Shown: positions 8,970-14,964, numbered from the stretch's first letter. The stretch is DNA of 15,546 nucleotides from Bacteroides ovatus (GCA_030844565.1 JAUUNK010000112.1:1-15546), one strand, 5' to 3'. Translations and numbers: made by a program. Notes: generated by a model from the letters alone, not told the origin.

Positions 8970-9983
8970 ATGGTAGAGAAGCGGGAAGAATATGAGGTCG
9001 ACCGTATCGTGGAATGTGTCTCTCAAGGAACCAGTTTGATATGTGAAGATGTGCACTTCAATTTGGGAGGAGATTATGAATTTACGTTTACCATAGAAGG
9101 ACGCATAGACTTATTTTATCTCTATCCTTATCTTGTCTCCCGTATGCCGGAAACTTTCAAGGGAAAATGGCATTTTTTCCCTTCCAATCCCGGAACGGAT
9201 AAAGAGTTCTCCTTCGAGATGTATGGGGTTACTATAATTATAGCAGATATACAGGTAGCCCCCATCTATAAAGGAGATAACAATACCTTTTTTATCCGTT
9301 TCTACGAAAAGGAGCTCTGTTCCCTGACCGAAGCGGAAAGCTATAATGCTTATTATATAATGATGGAAATTTTGCTGGGTGAAGGGCTTGCTTATCAATA
9401 TATAAAAGAAGTGGAACGTGCTGAAGCTCCCCTGGGTCACGATGCCATAGCACTTACTAAACTACGGGAATATATCATTGATACACTAACCTCGCACGAC
9501 CAAGGAGTATTTGACAACCCTCAACAATGTTATACCAACTATAATTTTACCCCACAGGAAAAGGAGGTGCTACGTTATGACGTGATTGTAGGAAGTACTT
9601 GCTTCCTGCCTCTTCTTTCCGATTATTACAACGAGATTACCGACTTGCCAGACCATCTGAACCAGTTGGGATCAGAAGCTGTATTCCTGGTTTTTCCCAA
9701 TAGCAGCGAAGAGGAAGAAGATAAAAAGACAGTCCTTGATTTTCGTTATGAGCTCGAAGACCGTCTGAAAACGGAGTTGCTCGAACCGGACGGGTTAGGA
9801 CTTCTGCTTGGGGGAGCTATGGGGGAAGATAATATGTATATAGACCTGTTGCTCTTCGATAAAGGAGCATTCCTAGATAAAATCGTTCCTTTCCTCCGAA
9901 ACCATTCCCCCTATCCCTGTTATCTGTCCGATTTCCGGCAACATGGTGAATTAATCAGGTTAACTCAAGAGGAAGAAGAATAG
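8970..9983 (+). CDS. Hypothetical cytoplasmic protein, possibly N-terminally truncated
   Basis: This 337-residue acidic protein is of a family I do not recognise. It has no signal peptide or membrane segment. The N-terminal half has a beta-rich part (FHFNLGGDYEFTF-like strands at about 24-40, then LFYLYPYLVSRMPE) and a helical stretch around YNAYYIMMEILLGEGLAYQY. The C-terminal part has a second alpha/beta unit (GSEAVFLVFPNS; LGLLLGGAMGEDNMYIDLLLF) and ends in TQEEEE. A two-domain arrangement is plausible. The annotated start is the first usable ATG, but in-frame codons 8889-8969 read as protein around a TGA, so the original protein was probably about 27 residues longer. It lies 93 bp after the collagen-like gene, same strand, and is followed by strong hairpins. 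Whether the truncated product is made is unknown. Confidence 0.65.
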   Translation: MVEKREEYEVDRIVECVSQGTSLICEDVHFNLGGDYEFTFTIEGRIDLFYLYPYLVSRMPETFKGKWHFFPSNPGTDKEFSFEMYGVTIIIADIQVAPIYKGDNNTFFIRFYEKELCSLTEAESYNAYYIMMEILLGEGLAYQYIKEVERAEAPLGHDAIALTKLREYIIDTLTSHDQGVFDNPQQCYTNYNFTPQEKEVLRYDVIVGSTCFLPLLSDYYNEITDLPDHLNQLGSEAVFLVFPNSSEEEEDKKTVLDFRYELEDRLKTELLEPDGLGLLLGGAMGEDNMYIDLLLFDKGAFLDKIVPFLRNHSPYPCYLSDFRQHGELIRLTQEEEE

Positions 9984-10069
9984 AGAAACATATAATTATA
10001 TGAACGAATAAACTGAAACATCACTCATTTTTTTTCGTAAATTTACTATCCTCTGATTCCCGATTGGGA

Positions 10070-10102
10070 GGGTGTAGTCATCCTGTTGGCATGGCTACAC
10101 CC
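10070..10102 (+). terminator. Terminator-like hairpin formed by repeat units 1 and 2
   Basis: GGGTGTAGTCAT (10070-10081) pairs with ATGGCTACACCC (10091-10102) with one G-U wobble and a 9-nt loop, followed by TTTT (10103-10106). It is about 90 bp past the stop at 9983, in the right place to end that transcript. Confidence 0.55.
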
Positions 10103-10153
10103 TTTTAGCAGGATAGCTACACCCTTTGCCCCTTATGGTGTAGCCATCCTGTC
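10070..10153. repeat. Four copies of a 16-bp motif in + - - + order
   Basis: The motif GGGTGTAGNCATCCTG occurs at 10070-10085 (plus), 10088-10102 (minus, partial), 10107-10124 (minus) and 10136-10153 (plus), with one or two changes each. The arrangement makes two neighbouring inverted pairs, like a palindromic extragenic repeat cluster. Confidence 0.7.
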
Positions 10154-10164
10154 TAAAGGGTTTT
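10098..10164 (+). terminator. Long terminator-like hairpin formed by repeat units 3 and 4
   Basis: ACCCTTTTAG plus CAGGATAGCTACACC (10099-10123) pairs with GGTGTAGCCATCCTG plus TCTAAAGGGT (10137-10161), a stem of about 25 bp with one mismatch and small offsets. The run TTTT at 10160-10163 closes it. It shares ACCC (10099-10102) with the preceding hairpin, so the two structures compete. Confidence 0.55.
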
Positions 10165-10165
10165 A

Positions 10166-10802
10166 TGAGATGATTTTTTTCCAAGATAAACGCAAGGCAT
10201 TTCTAATTTCTATTTCTCGCTTTGTTTTGTAGCTAAGTAGTTCCAAACAAATTTTATCAGATTCTAAAAGATTCAGGGATTATCAATAAGTTTACGGAAA
10301 TAGACATAAAGCAATATAATGAAAGGAAACAAAGAGAGAGTCAGAGCTTTCGCAAAGCAACCACTCACATATATAATTCTTATGTTTTTTACAACTATGT
10401 GTTTTTTCTCTTCATCTAGAATAAAAGTTCCTGCTTTTGCTCCTTTCTAACCGTAATAATTCCAAAGAAAAGACGATTTTACTCCTAAAAAAATGGGTAT
10501 TGGGCAATATAAAATAAGTAATTTGCCAGAAATAGAGACTCCGGACAGGCTGGAAAAAGAAAAATCCGCCCCCTTTCCATCGTTCTCTAAAAGCGGTTTT
10601 GTTGCATTTGTATACTAACGTGTCACTTTTACTTGTTAAGACTAATCCCACATGGACGTTTTTCTAATAAAAAATGCGGATTTGAGATAAGTTATTGAAG
10701 ATAAGCCATTGATTATGGCATTGAGATTAGGTAGGTAATGCTTTGGCAAAAGTGCTATTGCTCTAACTTGCCGCGCTTTGCATATCTTTCAAACAACTCT
10801 AT
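10166..10802. other. AT-rich gene-free stretch
   Basis: No open frame here reads as a protein: a 79-codon minus-strand frame at 10412-10651 is low-complexity, and the rest is stop-rich. A small inverted repeat, GCCAT-TGATT-ATGGC near 10704, is the only structure seen. The boundary between chromosome and mobile element probably falls in or just after this stretch. Confidence 0.6.
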
Positions 10803-10812
10803 GCAAATATAC
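10803..10812 (-). other. Candidate CTnDOT-type integration core (GTANNTTTGC)
   Basis: The minus strand reads GTATATTTGC, an exact match to the 10-bp core GTANNTTTGC used by CTnDOT-family integrases. An inverted pair TTTGCATA (10777-10784) and TATGCAAA (10800-10807) overlaps it, as expected around a tyrosine-recombinase core. It lies where chromosomal genes give way to conjugative-element genes. The 10-mer also resembles the Bacteroides -7 promoter element, so chance is possible. Confidence 0.3.
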
Positions 10813-10839
10813 ATCAAAAATCGGATATAGCAAAAGATC

Positions 10840-10977
10840 AGCATATTTTTATGCTTGAATCATCTAACATAGAATTATATAGCAGGTTTATACCTGCTTT
10901 TTTTATGCGCTTCTCAAAGCGCTGCTTTTAGGATTGTAACCAATCCCCCTTTCATTCTGAATAGCGCGGGCGCTATT
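10840..10977. repeat. Run of five short perfect stem-loops
   Basis: Five stems, each with a 4-nt loop, follow one another: AGCATA/TATGCT (10840-10855), AGCAGGT/ACCTGCT (10881-10898), GCGCTT/AAGCGC (10907-10922), GGATTG/CAATCC (10931-10946) and AATAGCG/CGCTATT (10960-10977). The second and last are followed by T-runs. The regularity suggests a structured RNA or single-stranded-DNA site at the end of the mobile element. Confidence 0.6.
10881..10904 (+). terminator. Rho-independent terminator
   Basis: AGCAGGT-TTAT-ACCTGCT is a perfect 7-bp stem followed by six further T residues. It points rightward, so it would stop transcription entering from the left before the conjugative-element genes. Confidence 0.65.
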
Positions 10978-11035
10978 TTACACTTTCTCGAATCTGCCTT
11001 ATAATTCGTTTACCTCCATTTAGGCTGTCCTCCCA

Positions 11036-11222
11036 TCGCATCGGTCGATTCGTTCTCAGGTGCAAAGGTGTTTACGAGGTCTTAACGGACGTACAAGGTC
11101 GAGCCTTCCGGTTTGGCAAAAAATCTTCCCTGCGCCCGTTGGTTGCGAGGTATTTTTCGCCAAAACCTTGTACGTCCTAACCTCTACACCGAAAAGCCCC
11201 TGAAACGAAACGACCGACGCGA
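11036..11222. repeat. About 187-bp imperfect palindrome upstream of the small-gene cluster
   Basis: Nested arms pair over the whole stretch: 11036-11060 with 11199-11222 (one gap, two mismatches), 11067-11080 with 11178-11190 (partial), GGACGTACAAGGT 11087-11099 with 11165-11177 (exact 13-mer), and TTTGGCAAAAAAT 11112-11124 with 11152-11164 (one mismatch). The loop is about 27 nt (11125-11151), and a 12-nt bulge lies on the left side. It ends 109 bp before the first small gene. It could act as a folded leader RNA or as a single-stranded-DNA structure during transfer. Confidence 0.7.
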
Positions 11223-11320
11223 CCGAAAGACGCATCAAAAAAAATGTCGGATAAACGAGAGGCAGATTAAGATAAGAAACTCACTCCCTCAGCTCTCAAA
11301 TCCGCATCAAATCGAAAAAA

Positions 11321-11326
11321 GGAGGT
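11321..11326 (+). promoter_or_regulatory. Strong Shine-Dalgarno site
   Basis: GGAGGT lies 5 nt before ATG 11332 and fixes that start. Such a complete Shine-Dalgarno sequence is uncommon in Bacteroides, whose genes mostly have A-rich leaders. Confidence 0.7.
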
Positions 11327-11331
11327 CAAAG

Positions 11332-11541
11332 ATGAAAGCAGTATTGAAAATAGCATTTTGGGTAGTTCTGGCGGTGTTTGCCAGTAGTATGTTCGGCGGT
11401 AGCTTCTGGGCGTGGTCGATAGGTTTATGGCTCTGCAAAGAGGTTGTTTCGGGCATCATCCGCTTTCTGTTCGGGTGCATCATTTTCCTGCTCTCTGCGG
11501 TTGCTTTCTCCGGTTTTCTCTTTTGGTTATTAACACTCTAA
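11332..11541 (+). CDS. Small two-segment membrane protein of a conjugative element
   Basis: This 69-residue protein is almost wholly hydrophobic, with two likely membrane segments at about residues 5-33 (IAFWVVLAVFASSMFGGSFW) and 42-69 (IIRFLFGCIIFLLSAVAFSG). A short charged link (C-K-E) lies between them. The start is set by the GGAGGT site just upstream; a longer upstream frame exists but runs through the large palindrome and lacks coding character. It is the first of six short same-strand genes of the kind clustered in Bacteroides conjugative elements. It may be an inner-membrane accessory protein, but its function is unknown. Confidence 0.7.
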   Translation: MKAVLKIAFWVVLAVFASSMFGGSFWAWSIGLWLCKEVVSGIIRFLFGCIIFLLSAVAFSGFLFWLLTL

Positions 11542-11546
11542 TTACA

Positions 11547-11774
11547 ATGATTATGAAACGGTATGGAAAAACAGTAGCGCAGCAATACAAATATTACGAG
11601 GTAGGCAACATTTACGAGTATATGGTAGAAACCTACCTGAACGGCAATATCAGCAGTTTTAAGGCTCTTTATTCGGAGCTGTGCAGGGAGGCAAAGCAGG
11701 AGTTTATTCATTACGCTTTCAGTGAGATAAATCCCCAATACCTGCAAGAAATCATCGAGGCCACGATACGATAA
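11547..11774 (+). CDS. Hypothetical protein (75 aa), conjugative-element cluster
   Basis: This small soluble protein begins MIMKRYGKTVAQQYKYYEV 5 bp after the previous stop. The spacing and strand suggest co-translation with its neighbour. It is rich in Tyr and Glu and is probably all helical (FKALYSELCREAKQEF; INPQYLQEIIEATIR). No motif was recognised. The start at 11547 was preferred to the ATG at 11553, two codons later, and to an upstream frame lying inside the preceding gene. Confidence 0.65.
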   Translation: MIMKRYGKTVAQQYKYYEVGNIYEYMVETYLNGNISSFKALYSELCREAKQEFIHYAFSEINPQYLQEIIEATIR

Positions 11775-11815
11775 TTCACGAGCAACAAAATAGTAACAAT
11801 TAAAAATACAGCATC

Positions 11816-12073
11816 ATGAAAGTAACGATTGAAAATTTATTCTGCCCTTATTGCGACGAGGTTACAGAGGCATATTTCCGACTGATAAATACAATCCTCT
11901 TCGCGTGTGAAGAAAGCGACCTGCGCAAAGGTATCGAACGGCTGAAAGACCAGATACCACTCGACGATTATTTCGTGTACGGCTTCGGTGCACATCACTT
12001 GTGGGTGCATCAGCGTAAGCCCAGCGACCAGACAAAGTATTTCGAGCATCGACTAATGATAGCAGAGTTTTAA
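11816..12073 (+). CDS. Hypothetical protein (85 aa) with an N-terminal CxxC, conjugative-element cluster
   Basis: This small soluble protein has C10-P-Y-C13 near the N-terminus and a third Cys at position 31. The remainder is mixed helix and strand, with a His pair and Trp (GAHHLWVHQR) near residue 58. A lone CxxC could bind a metal with the later residues or be redox-active, but neither is demonstrated. It starts 41 bp after the previous gene. I do not recognise the family. Confidence 0.68.
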   Translation: MKVTIENLFCPYCDEVTEAYFRLINTILFACEESDLRKGIERLKDQIPLDDYFVYGFGAHHLWVHQRKPSDQTKYFEHRLMIAEF

Positions 12074-12092
12074 CCCGATAAACAACAAGGCA

Positions 12093-12317
12093 ATGAAAAC
12101 AAGAATGAATGTAAACGGCGTATCGGTTTGTCCGGTAGGAGAAGAGCGCCACGAGTATTTTACCCTATCTCTTTCTCCCCGCAGGAAGAAACGTCTTTGT
12201 CAATACGACTATCGACATACGGACGGCGAATTGTTCTCCTGTGTCGCCCCGACATTGGAGGCGTGTCAAACTAAAAGGAACGAATGGTTACAACGGAAAA
12301 AAGAAGCAAAACAATGA
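12093..12317 (+). CDS. DUF3873-like protein of Bacteroides conjugative elements
   Basis: This 74-residue basic protein begins MKTRMNVNGVSVCPVGEE. It contains CQYDYRHTDGELFSCVAPTL followed by EACQTKRNEWLQ, which I recognise as the DUF3873 pattern found in small-gene clusters of CTnDOT/CTnERL-type elements. The function is unknown; a high Arg/Lys and Cys content is typical. Its TGA overlaps the ATG of the next gene (ATGA at 12314-12317), so translation of the two is probably coupled. This gene is the main support for assigning the cluster to a conjugative element. Confidence 0.78.
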   Translation: MKTRMNVNGVSVCPVGEERHEYFTLSLSPRRKKRLCQYDYRHTDGELFSCVAPTLEACQTKRNEWLQRKKEAKQ

Positions 12318-12619
12318 TAGCAACGATTATATTACAGCAGATTGGCGGCAAGCGCTTTGTCGCCATGACAGGGAGCCGGGATTTTATAGATTTGGGAAAC
12401 GGCCTGCGTATGAACCTCTCACGGAACAAGACCTCTGCCAACCGTCTGGAAATCTTGCTCGACGAGCCTACGGATACTTATCGGATGCGCTTTTACCGTA
12501 TGACGGTCAGCAAACATTTCGACATCAAAACAAAAGACATAGCGGTTTACAAGGGTGTTTACTGCGATATGCTGGAGGATATTTTCACCTCCGTAACGGG
12601 ACTTTATACAAGGATTTAA
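12314..12619 (+). CDS. Hypothetical protein (101 aa), coupled to the DUF3873-like gene
   Basis: The protein reads MIATIILQQIGGKRFVAMTG and continues with a beta-rich body (FIDLGNGLRMNLSRNKTSANRLEILLD; YRMRFYRMTVSKHFD) ending in a helix. The start at 12314 was preferred to the in-frame ATG at 12284 because it forms a four-base ATGA overlap with the upstream stop, the usual sign of translational coupling. No signal peptide or known catalytic motif was seen. It looks like a small accessory protein of the mobile element. Confidence 0.7.
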   Translation: MIATIILQQIGGKRFVAMTGSRDFIDLGNGLRMNLSRNKTSANRLEILLDEPTDTYRMRFYRMTVSKHFDIKTKDIAVYKGVYCDMLEDIFTSVTGLYTRI

Positions 12620-12642
12620 TCAATTAAAATATGTAGCAAATT

Positions 12643-12897
12643 ATGGAAACAAGCACTGTAAACTACCAGACAATTATAGTAACCTTTGCGGAGCCGATCC
12701 GCACGTTGGACAACTATTTCGACGACGTGGAGGCGTGGGGCGTGGCTTCGCTCAAAGAATGGATCGATTGTTATGAAAGCACCCGTTTCACGCAGACAGA
12801 CGAACATATGGCTGTTATCACATCTGAATACAACATGGAGTGTGTGAAAGAGTGGCTGGAACACCATATGTCTATTGAGAACATTCTTTCAGTCTAA
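12643..12897 (+). CDS. Hypothetical acidic protein (84 aa), last gene of the conjugative-element cluster
   Basis: This small acidic protein has the segment DNYFDDVEAWGVASLKEWID and a C-terminal helix ECVKEWLEHHMSIENIL. I recall similar short acidic proteins from Bacteroides mobile elements but cannot name the family. It starts 23 bp after the previous stop and ends 16 bp before the left arm of the palindrome that opens the next block. It is the last gene before base composition shifts toward AT. Confidence 0.68.
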   Translation: METSTVNYQTIIVTFAEPIRTLDNYFDDVEAWGVASLKEWIDCYESTRFTQTDEHMAVITSEYNMECVKEWLEHHMSIENILSV

Positions 12898-12913
12898 CCT
12901 AAAAGAATAGTAG

Positions 12914-12945
12914 TAATGTTTCTTGATTTCAATCAAGAAACATTA
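12914..12945. promoter_or_regulatory. FNR-type box within a 32-bp perfect palindrome, upstream of the patatin-like gene
   Basis: The arms TAATGTTTCTTGATT and AATCAAGAAACATTA are exact 15-bp inverted repeats around TC. At the centre, TTGATTTCAATCAA (12923-12936) is a perfect FNR consensus TTGAT-N4-ATCAA. Its right end is 22 bp before the -7 element, so its centre would be near -42 to -44, a class II activator position. No -33 TTG is present at the usual distance, which fits activator dependence. Confidence 0.65.
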
Positions 12946-12958
12946 TTGTCTTAGTGCG

Positions 12959-12966
12959 TATTTTTG
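12959..12966 (+). promoter_or_regulatory. Bacteroidetes -7 promoter element for the patatin-like gene
   Basis: TATTTTTG is an exact match to TAnnTTTG. It lies 68 bp before ATG 13034 and exactly 22 bp after the FNR box. A small palindrome, TTTATAAT-GAT-ATTATAAA (12985-13003), falls in the predicted leader. Confidence 0.65.
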
Positions 12967-13033
12967 CAGTTTAAGAGAAATTCATTTATAATGATATTAT
13001 AAAGTATTCATTAATAGTATTTTATTTGATTGT

Positions 13034-13903
13034 ATGAAAAATAATAATGAAGTTGCCATTTGTTGCCTGTCTGGTGGTTATAAAAACGCTTTCACGCAAG
13101 GGGTATTAACTGCATTTGAAGAAAATGGGTTGGTTGCTGATGTTTATACGGCTTGTTCTTCTTCAGCTTTAATTGCAGCTTTCGCCGCTTTCAGAGGAGT
13201 AAAACAATTAGACTTATCCTTATGGGAAAATGGCTATAGGATAAGTCAGGAAGACGGTAGCGACCAAAGCAGGGCAATGCAACATAGCATACAGAAACTT
13301 TTATCCGTAATACAAAGTAATTTGTGGAAACCATCTTCCAGTCGTTTGGCAATAGCGGTCAGTCGTATAATAACAAGCGATGCTGTCGTCGCTGCACAAT
13401 CAGAGGGTGCAAAAAGGTTGGGACAAATAATATTGTTAAACGCAATGAGACACAAAACGGAATGGAAGGATAAAAATCTTGAAGCAGAACTTTTCGACAC
13501 ATACCCCGATGAAAGGACACGGTTACTTACCAAAGAAAACTTTAATGAGGTTGCTTATGCAACAACCAGAATGTTGCACGCATGGAAGATTCCGGCCTAC
13601 ATTGAAAACGATGCTTATATAGATGGAAGTTACACTTCACATTTCCCCACTCAGTTTTTGACCCAACTAAAGTGTAAAAGAATAATATGCATTAGCACGG
13701 AAAAAGAAAAAGTTTTCACTAATATATTTATGCAAGAAGAAGTTCCCGCTAAAATAGAAGAAGTTCTGGTTGATATGATAAAGCCGGATGTTGAATTAAA
13801 AGAGATAGGTTTGGATTTCTATACAATTACTAAAGAAGGATTGAATACGGCATATGAACATGGGTATAAAAAAGGGTTAATATATATGAAAGAAGAAATG
13901 TAA
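13034..13903 (+). CDS. Patatin-like protein with degenerate nucleophile elbow
   Basis: This 289-residue cytoplasmic protein has the patatin layout. An oxyanion-hole-like segment LSGGYKNAFTQGVLTAF lies at residues 12-28, with Gly14-Gly15 and Lys17. The nucleophile-elbow region TACSSSALIAA follows at 39-49, and a dyad-Asp motif Y-I-D197-G-S with HFP downstream replaces the usual D-G-G/A. The canonical G-x-S-x-G reads A40-C-S42-S-S44, so both flanking glycines are lost while the Ser is kept. Active patatins hydrolyse membrane lipids (phospholipase A-like); activity here is uncertain, and the protein could be a binding relative. No signal peptide is present. It has its own promoter with an FNR box and precedes the Crp/Fnr regulator gene by 83 bp. 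Its base composition is AT-rich compared with the cluster to its left. Confidence 0.75.
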   Translation: MKNNNEVAICCLSGGYKNAFTQGVLTAFEENGLVADVYTACSSSALIAAFAAFRGVKQLDLSLWENGYRISQEDGSDQSRAMQHSIQKLLSVIQSNLWKPSSSRLAIAVSRIITSDAVVAAQSEGAKRLGQIILLNAMRHKTEWKDKNLEAELFDTYPDERTRLLTKENFNEVAYATTRMLHAWKIPAYIENDAYIDGSYTSHFPTQFLTQLKCKRIICISTEKEKVFTNIFMQEEVPAKIEEVLVDMIKPDVELKEIGLDFYTITKEGLNTAYEHGYKKGLIYMKEEM

Positions 13904-13939
13904 TAGATTGAATTACAATAAATATAAGTCCTATACAAA

Positions 13940-13981
13940 AGCCTTTTTATAACTTTGCATTTTCAAATTTATAAAAAGGCT
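13940..13981. repeat. 13-bp perfect inverted repeat spanning the regulator's promoter
   Basis: AGCCTTTTTATAA (13940-13952) and TTATAAAAAGGCT (13969-13981) are exact inverted copies with a 16-bp spacer. The left arm overlaps the -7 element, and the right arm ends 5 bp before ATG 13987. It could be an operator for the regulator gene, or a weak terminator for the patatin-like gene, since GTTTT follows the right arm. Confidence 0.5.
13950..13957 (+). promoter_or_regulatory. Bacteroidetes -7 promoter element for the Crp/Fnr-family gene
   Basis: TAACTTTG is an exact TAnnTTTG match 29 bp before ATG 13987. Unlike the two neighbouring promoters it has no FNR box 22 bp upstream, so the regulator's own expression is probably controlled differently. 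Confidence 0.6.
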
Positions 13982-13986
13982 GTTTT

Positions 13987-14556
13987 ATGGGAGAATTTAA
14001 TACATATAGAGAAATGGTTGATTTTCAGTTTTTTGCCGACCTGTTCCTAAGAAAAGGTGTACGTACTGAATTTGATAGAAATGAATTTTTCTGTCGGGTT
14101 GGTGATCGTTCTCCCTTTATTGGATATATTGAAAAAGGAGCTTTTCGTTATACCCACGATAGCTCTGACGGGAAAGAACATATTCTGTCATATGCTTTTG
14201 AGAATGATTTTTTTGGTAATTACTCATCTTCTCAAAATAACTATCGCTCAATACTGAATATTCAATCCATACAAAAATCTGTTATATATAAACTTTCTCT
14301 TTCTGATATTAATTCCTATTTTAATAGTAGTATGGAAGCGCAATATTTCGGTAGAAGATTATCGGAAGTTGTATTATTCACTATTGAGCAAAGAATGATT
14401 TCTATGTATTGTGATACTGCAGAAGAACGATACATAAAATTGACAGAACGTTGTCCGGATATTCTTAATAGAGTAACGCTTAAAGAATTAGCTTCTTATA
14501 TAATGGTTACACCTGAAACTTTAAGTAGAATTAGAAGAAAAGTTTCAATAAAATGA
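13987..14556 (+). CDS. Crp/Fnr-family transcription regulator with FNR-type recognition helix
   Basis: This 189-residue protein has a cyclic-nucleotide-binding-like beta-roll at about 14-115 (FFCRVGDRSPFIGYIEKGAF; HILSYAFENDFFGNY), a connecting dimer helix about 118-142 and a C-terminal winged HTH (RVTLKELASYIMVTPETLSR). The recognition helix carries E177-T-L-S180-R181, the E-x-x-S-R signature with which E. coli FNR reads TTGAT half-sites. The N-terminal four-cysteine cluster of oxygen-sensing FNR is absent (Cys only at 36, 141 and 156), and the cAMP-contact motif of Crp is not evident, so the signal is unknown. Two perfect FNR boxes flank this gene, before the patatin-like and cupin genes, making them its likely targets. 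It begins 83 bp after the patatin-like stop. Confidence 0.88.
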   Translation: MGEFNTYREMVDFQFFADLFLRKGVRTEFDRNEFFCRVGDRSPFIGYIEKGAFRYTHDSSDGKEHILSYAFENDFFGNYSSSQNNYRSILNIQSIQKSVIYKLSLSDINSYFNSSMEAQYFGRRLSEVVLFTIEQRMISMYCDTAEERYIKLTERCPDILNRVTLKELASYIMVTPETLSRIRRKVSIK

Positions 14557-14561
14557 AAGTC

Positions 14562-14575
14562 TTGATTTTAATCAA
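14562..14575. promoter_or_regulatory. FNR-type box upstream of the cupin gene
   Basis: TTGATTTTAATCAA is a perfect TTGAT-N4-ATCAA site 6 bp after the regulator's stop. Its right end is exactly 22 bp before the -7 element, the same spacing as at the patatin-like promoter. The flanking bases differ from the first site, so the two are not simply a duplicated segment. Confidence 0.65.
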
Positions 14576-14597
14576 CGTTTTTCTTTATAACTCTCTG

Positions 14598-14605
14598 TAG
14601 CTTTG
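14598..14605 (+). promoter_or_regulatory. Bacteroidetes -7 promoter element for the cupin gene
   Basis: TAGCTTTG is an exact TAnnTTTG match 26 bp before ATG 14631. No -33 TTG is at the usual distance; the FNR box takes that place. Confidence 0.65.
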
Positions 14606-14630
14606 CCTAATTAAAAAAAAGTCATTTAAT

Positions 14631-14948
14631 ATGGTAACAAAATCAGCAGATGCTCAGACAAAAGAGTTTAAAGGTGTTTCTTTCGATGTATTGGCTGTTG
14701 GCAGAAAGTCAATGATAACAAAAATGAATTATAAACGAGGCGATTACGCTTCTATACATTCTCATCCGAATGAACAAAGTGGATATGTTATATCTGGAAA
14801 ATTTAGTATCGTTATTGGCGACAACGAAGAATTGATAACAACTGGCGATAGTTATGTTATTCCTGAAAATGTACCGCACTCTGTAAAAGTTATCGAAGAA
14901 GGCACAATAATAGATATATTTACACCTATCCGCACAGATTATTTATAA
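14631..14948 (+). CDS. Small single-domain cupin protein
   Basis: This 105-residue protein is one cupin barrel. Motif 1 is GDYASIHSHPNEQSGYVISG (residues 37-56), with metal-ligand candidates His43, His45 and Glu48 or Gln49. Motif 2 is GDSYVIPENVPHSV (72-85), with His83. The HxHxxEQxGYVxxG form is common in small cupins that bind a metal ion and act as sensors, sugar- or small-molecule-binding proteins or dioxygenases; no substrate can be named here. It has its own promoter with a perfect FNR box and is followed after 166 bp by the metallo-beta-lactamase-fold gene. It is cytoplasmic, with no signal peptide. Confidence 0.88.
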   Translation: MVTKSADAQTKEFKGVSFDVLAVGRKSMITKMNYKRGDYASIHSHPNEQSGYVISGKFSIVIGDNEELITTGDSYVIPENVPHSVKVIEEGTIIDIFTPIRTDYL

Positions 14949-14964
14949 CACTATTTGTCGTAAG

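Noticed and set aside
10412..10651. 79-codon minus-strand open frame in the gene-free stretch
   Set aside because: It is low-complexity (runs of Phe, Arg and Ser), has no recognisable motif or ribosome site, and lies between structured noncoding elements.
12958..12967. GTATTTTTGC, and GTAGCTTTGC at 14597-14606, as CTnDOT-type attachment cores
   Set aside because: Both match GTANNTTTGC, but each is fully explained as a -7 promoter element at fixed distance from an FNR box and start codon. The integrase core resembles the promoter consensus.
13940..13981. Invertible (phase-variable) promoter
   Set aside because: Inverted repeats flank a promoter element, but the spacer is only 16 bp, far shorter than known Bacteroides invertible promoters, and no recombinase gene is in view.
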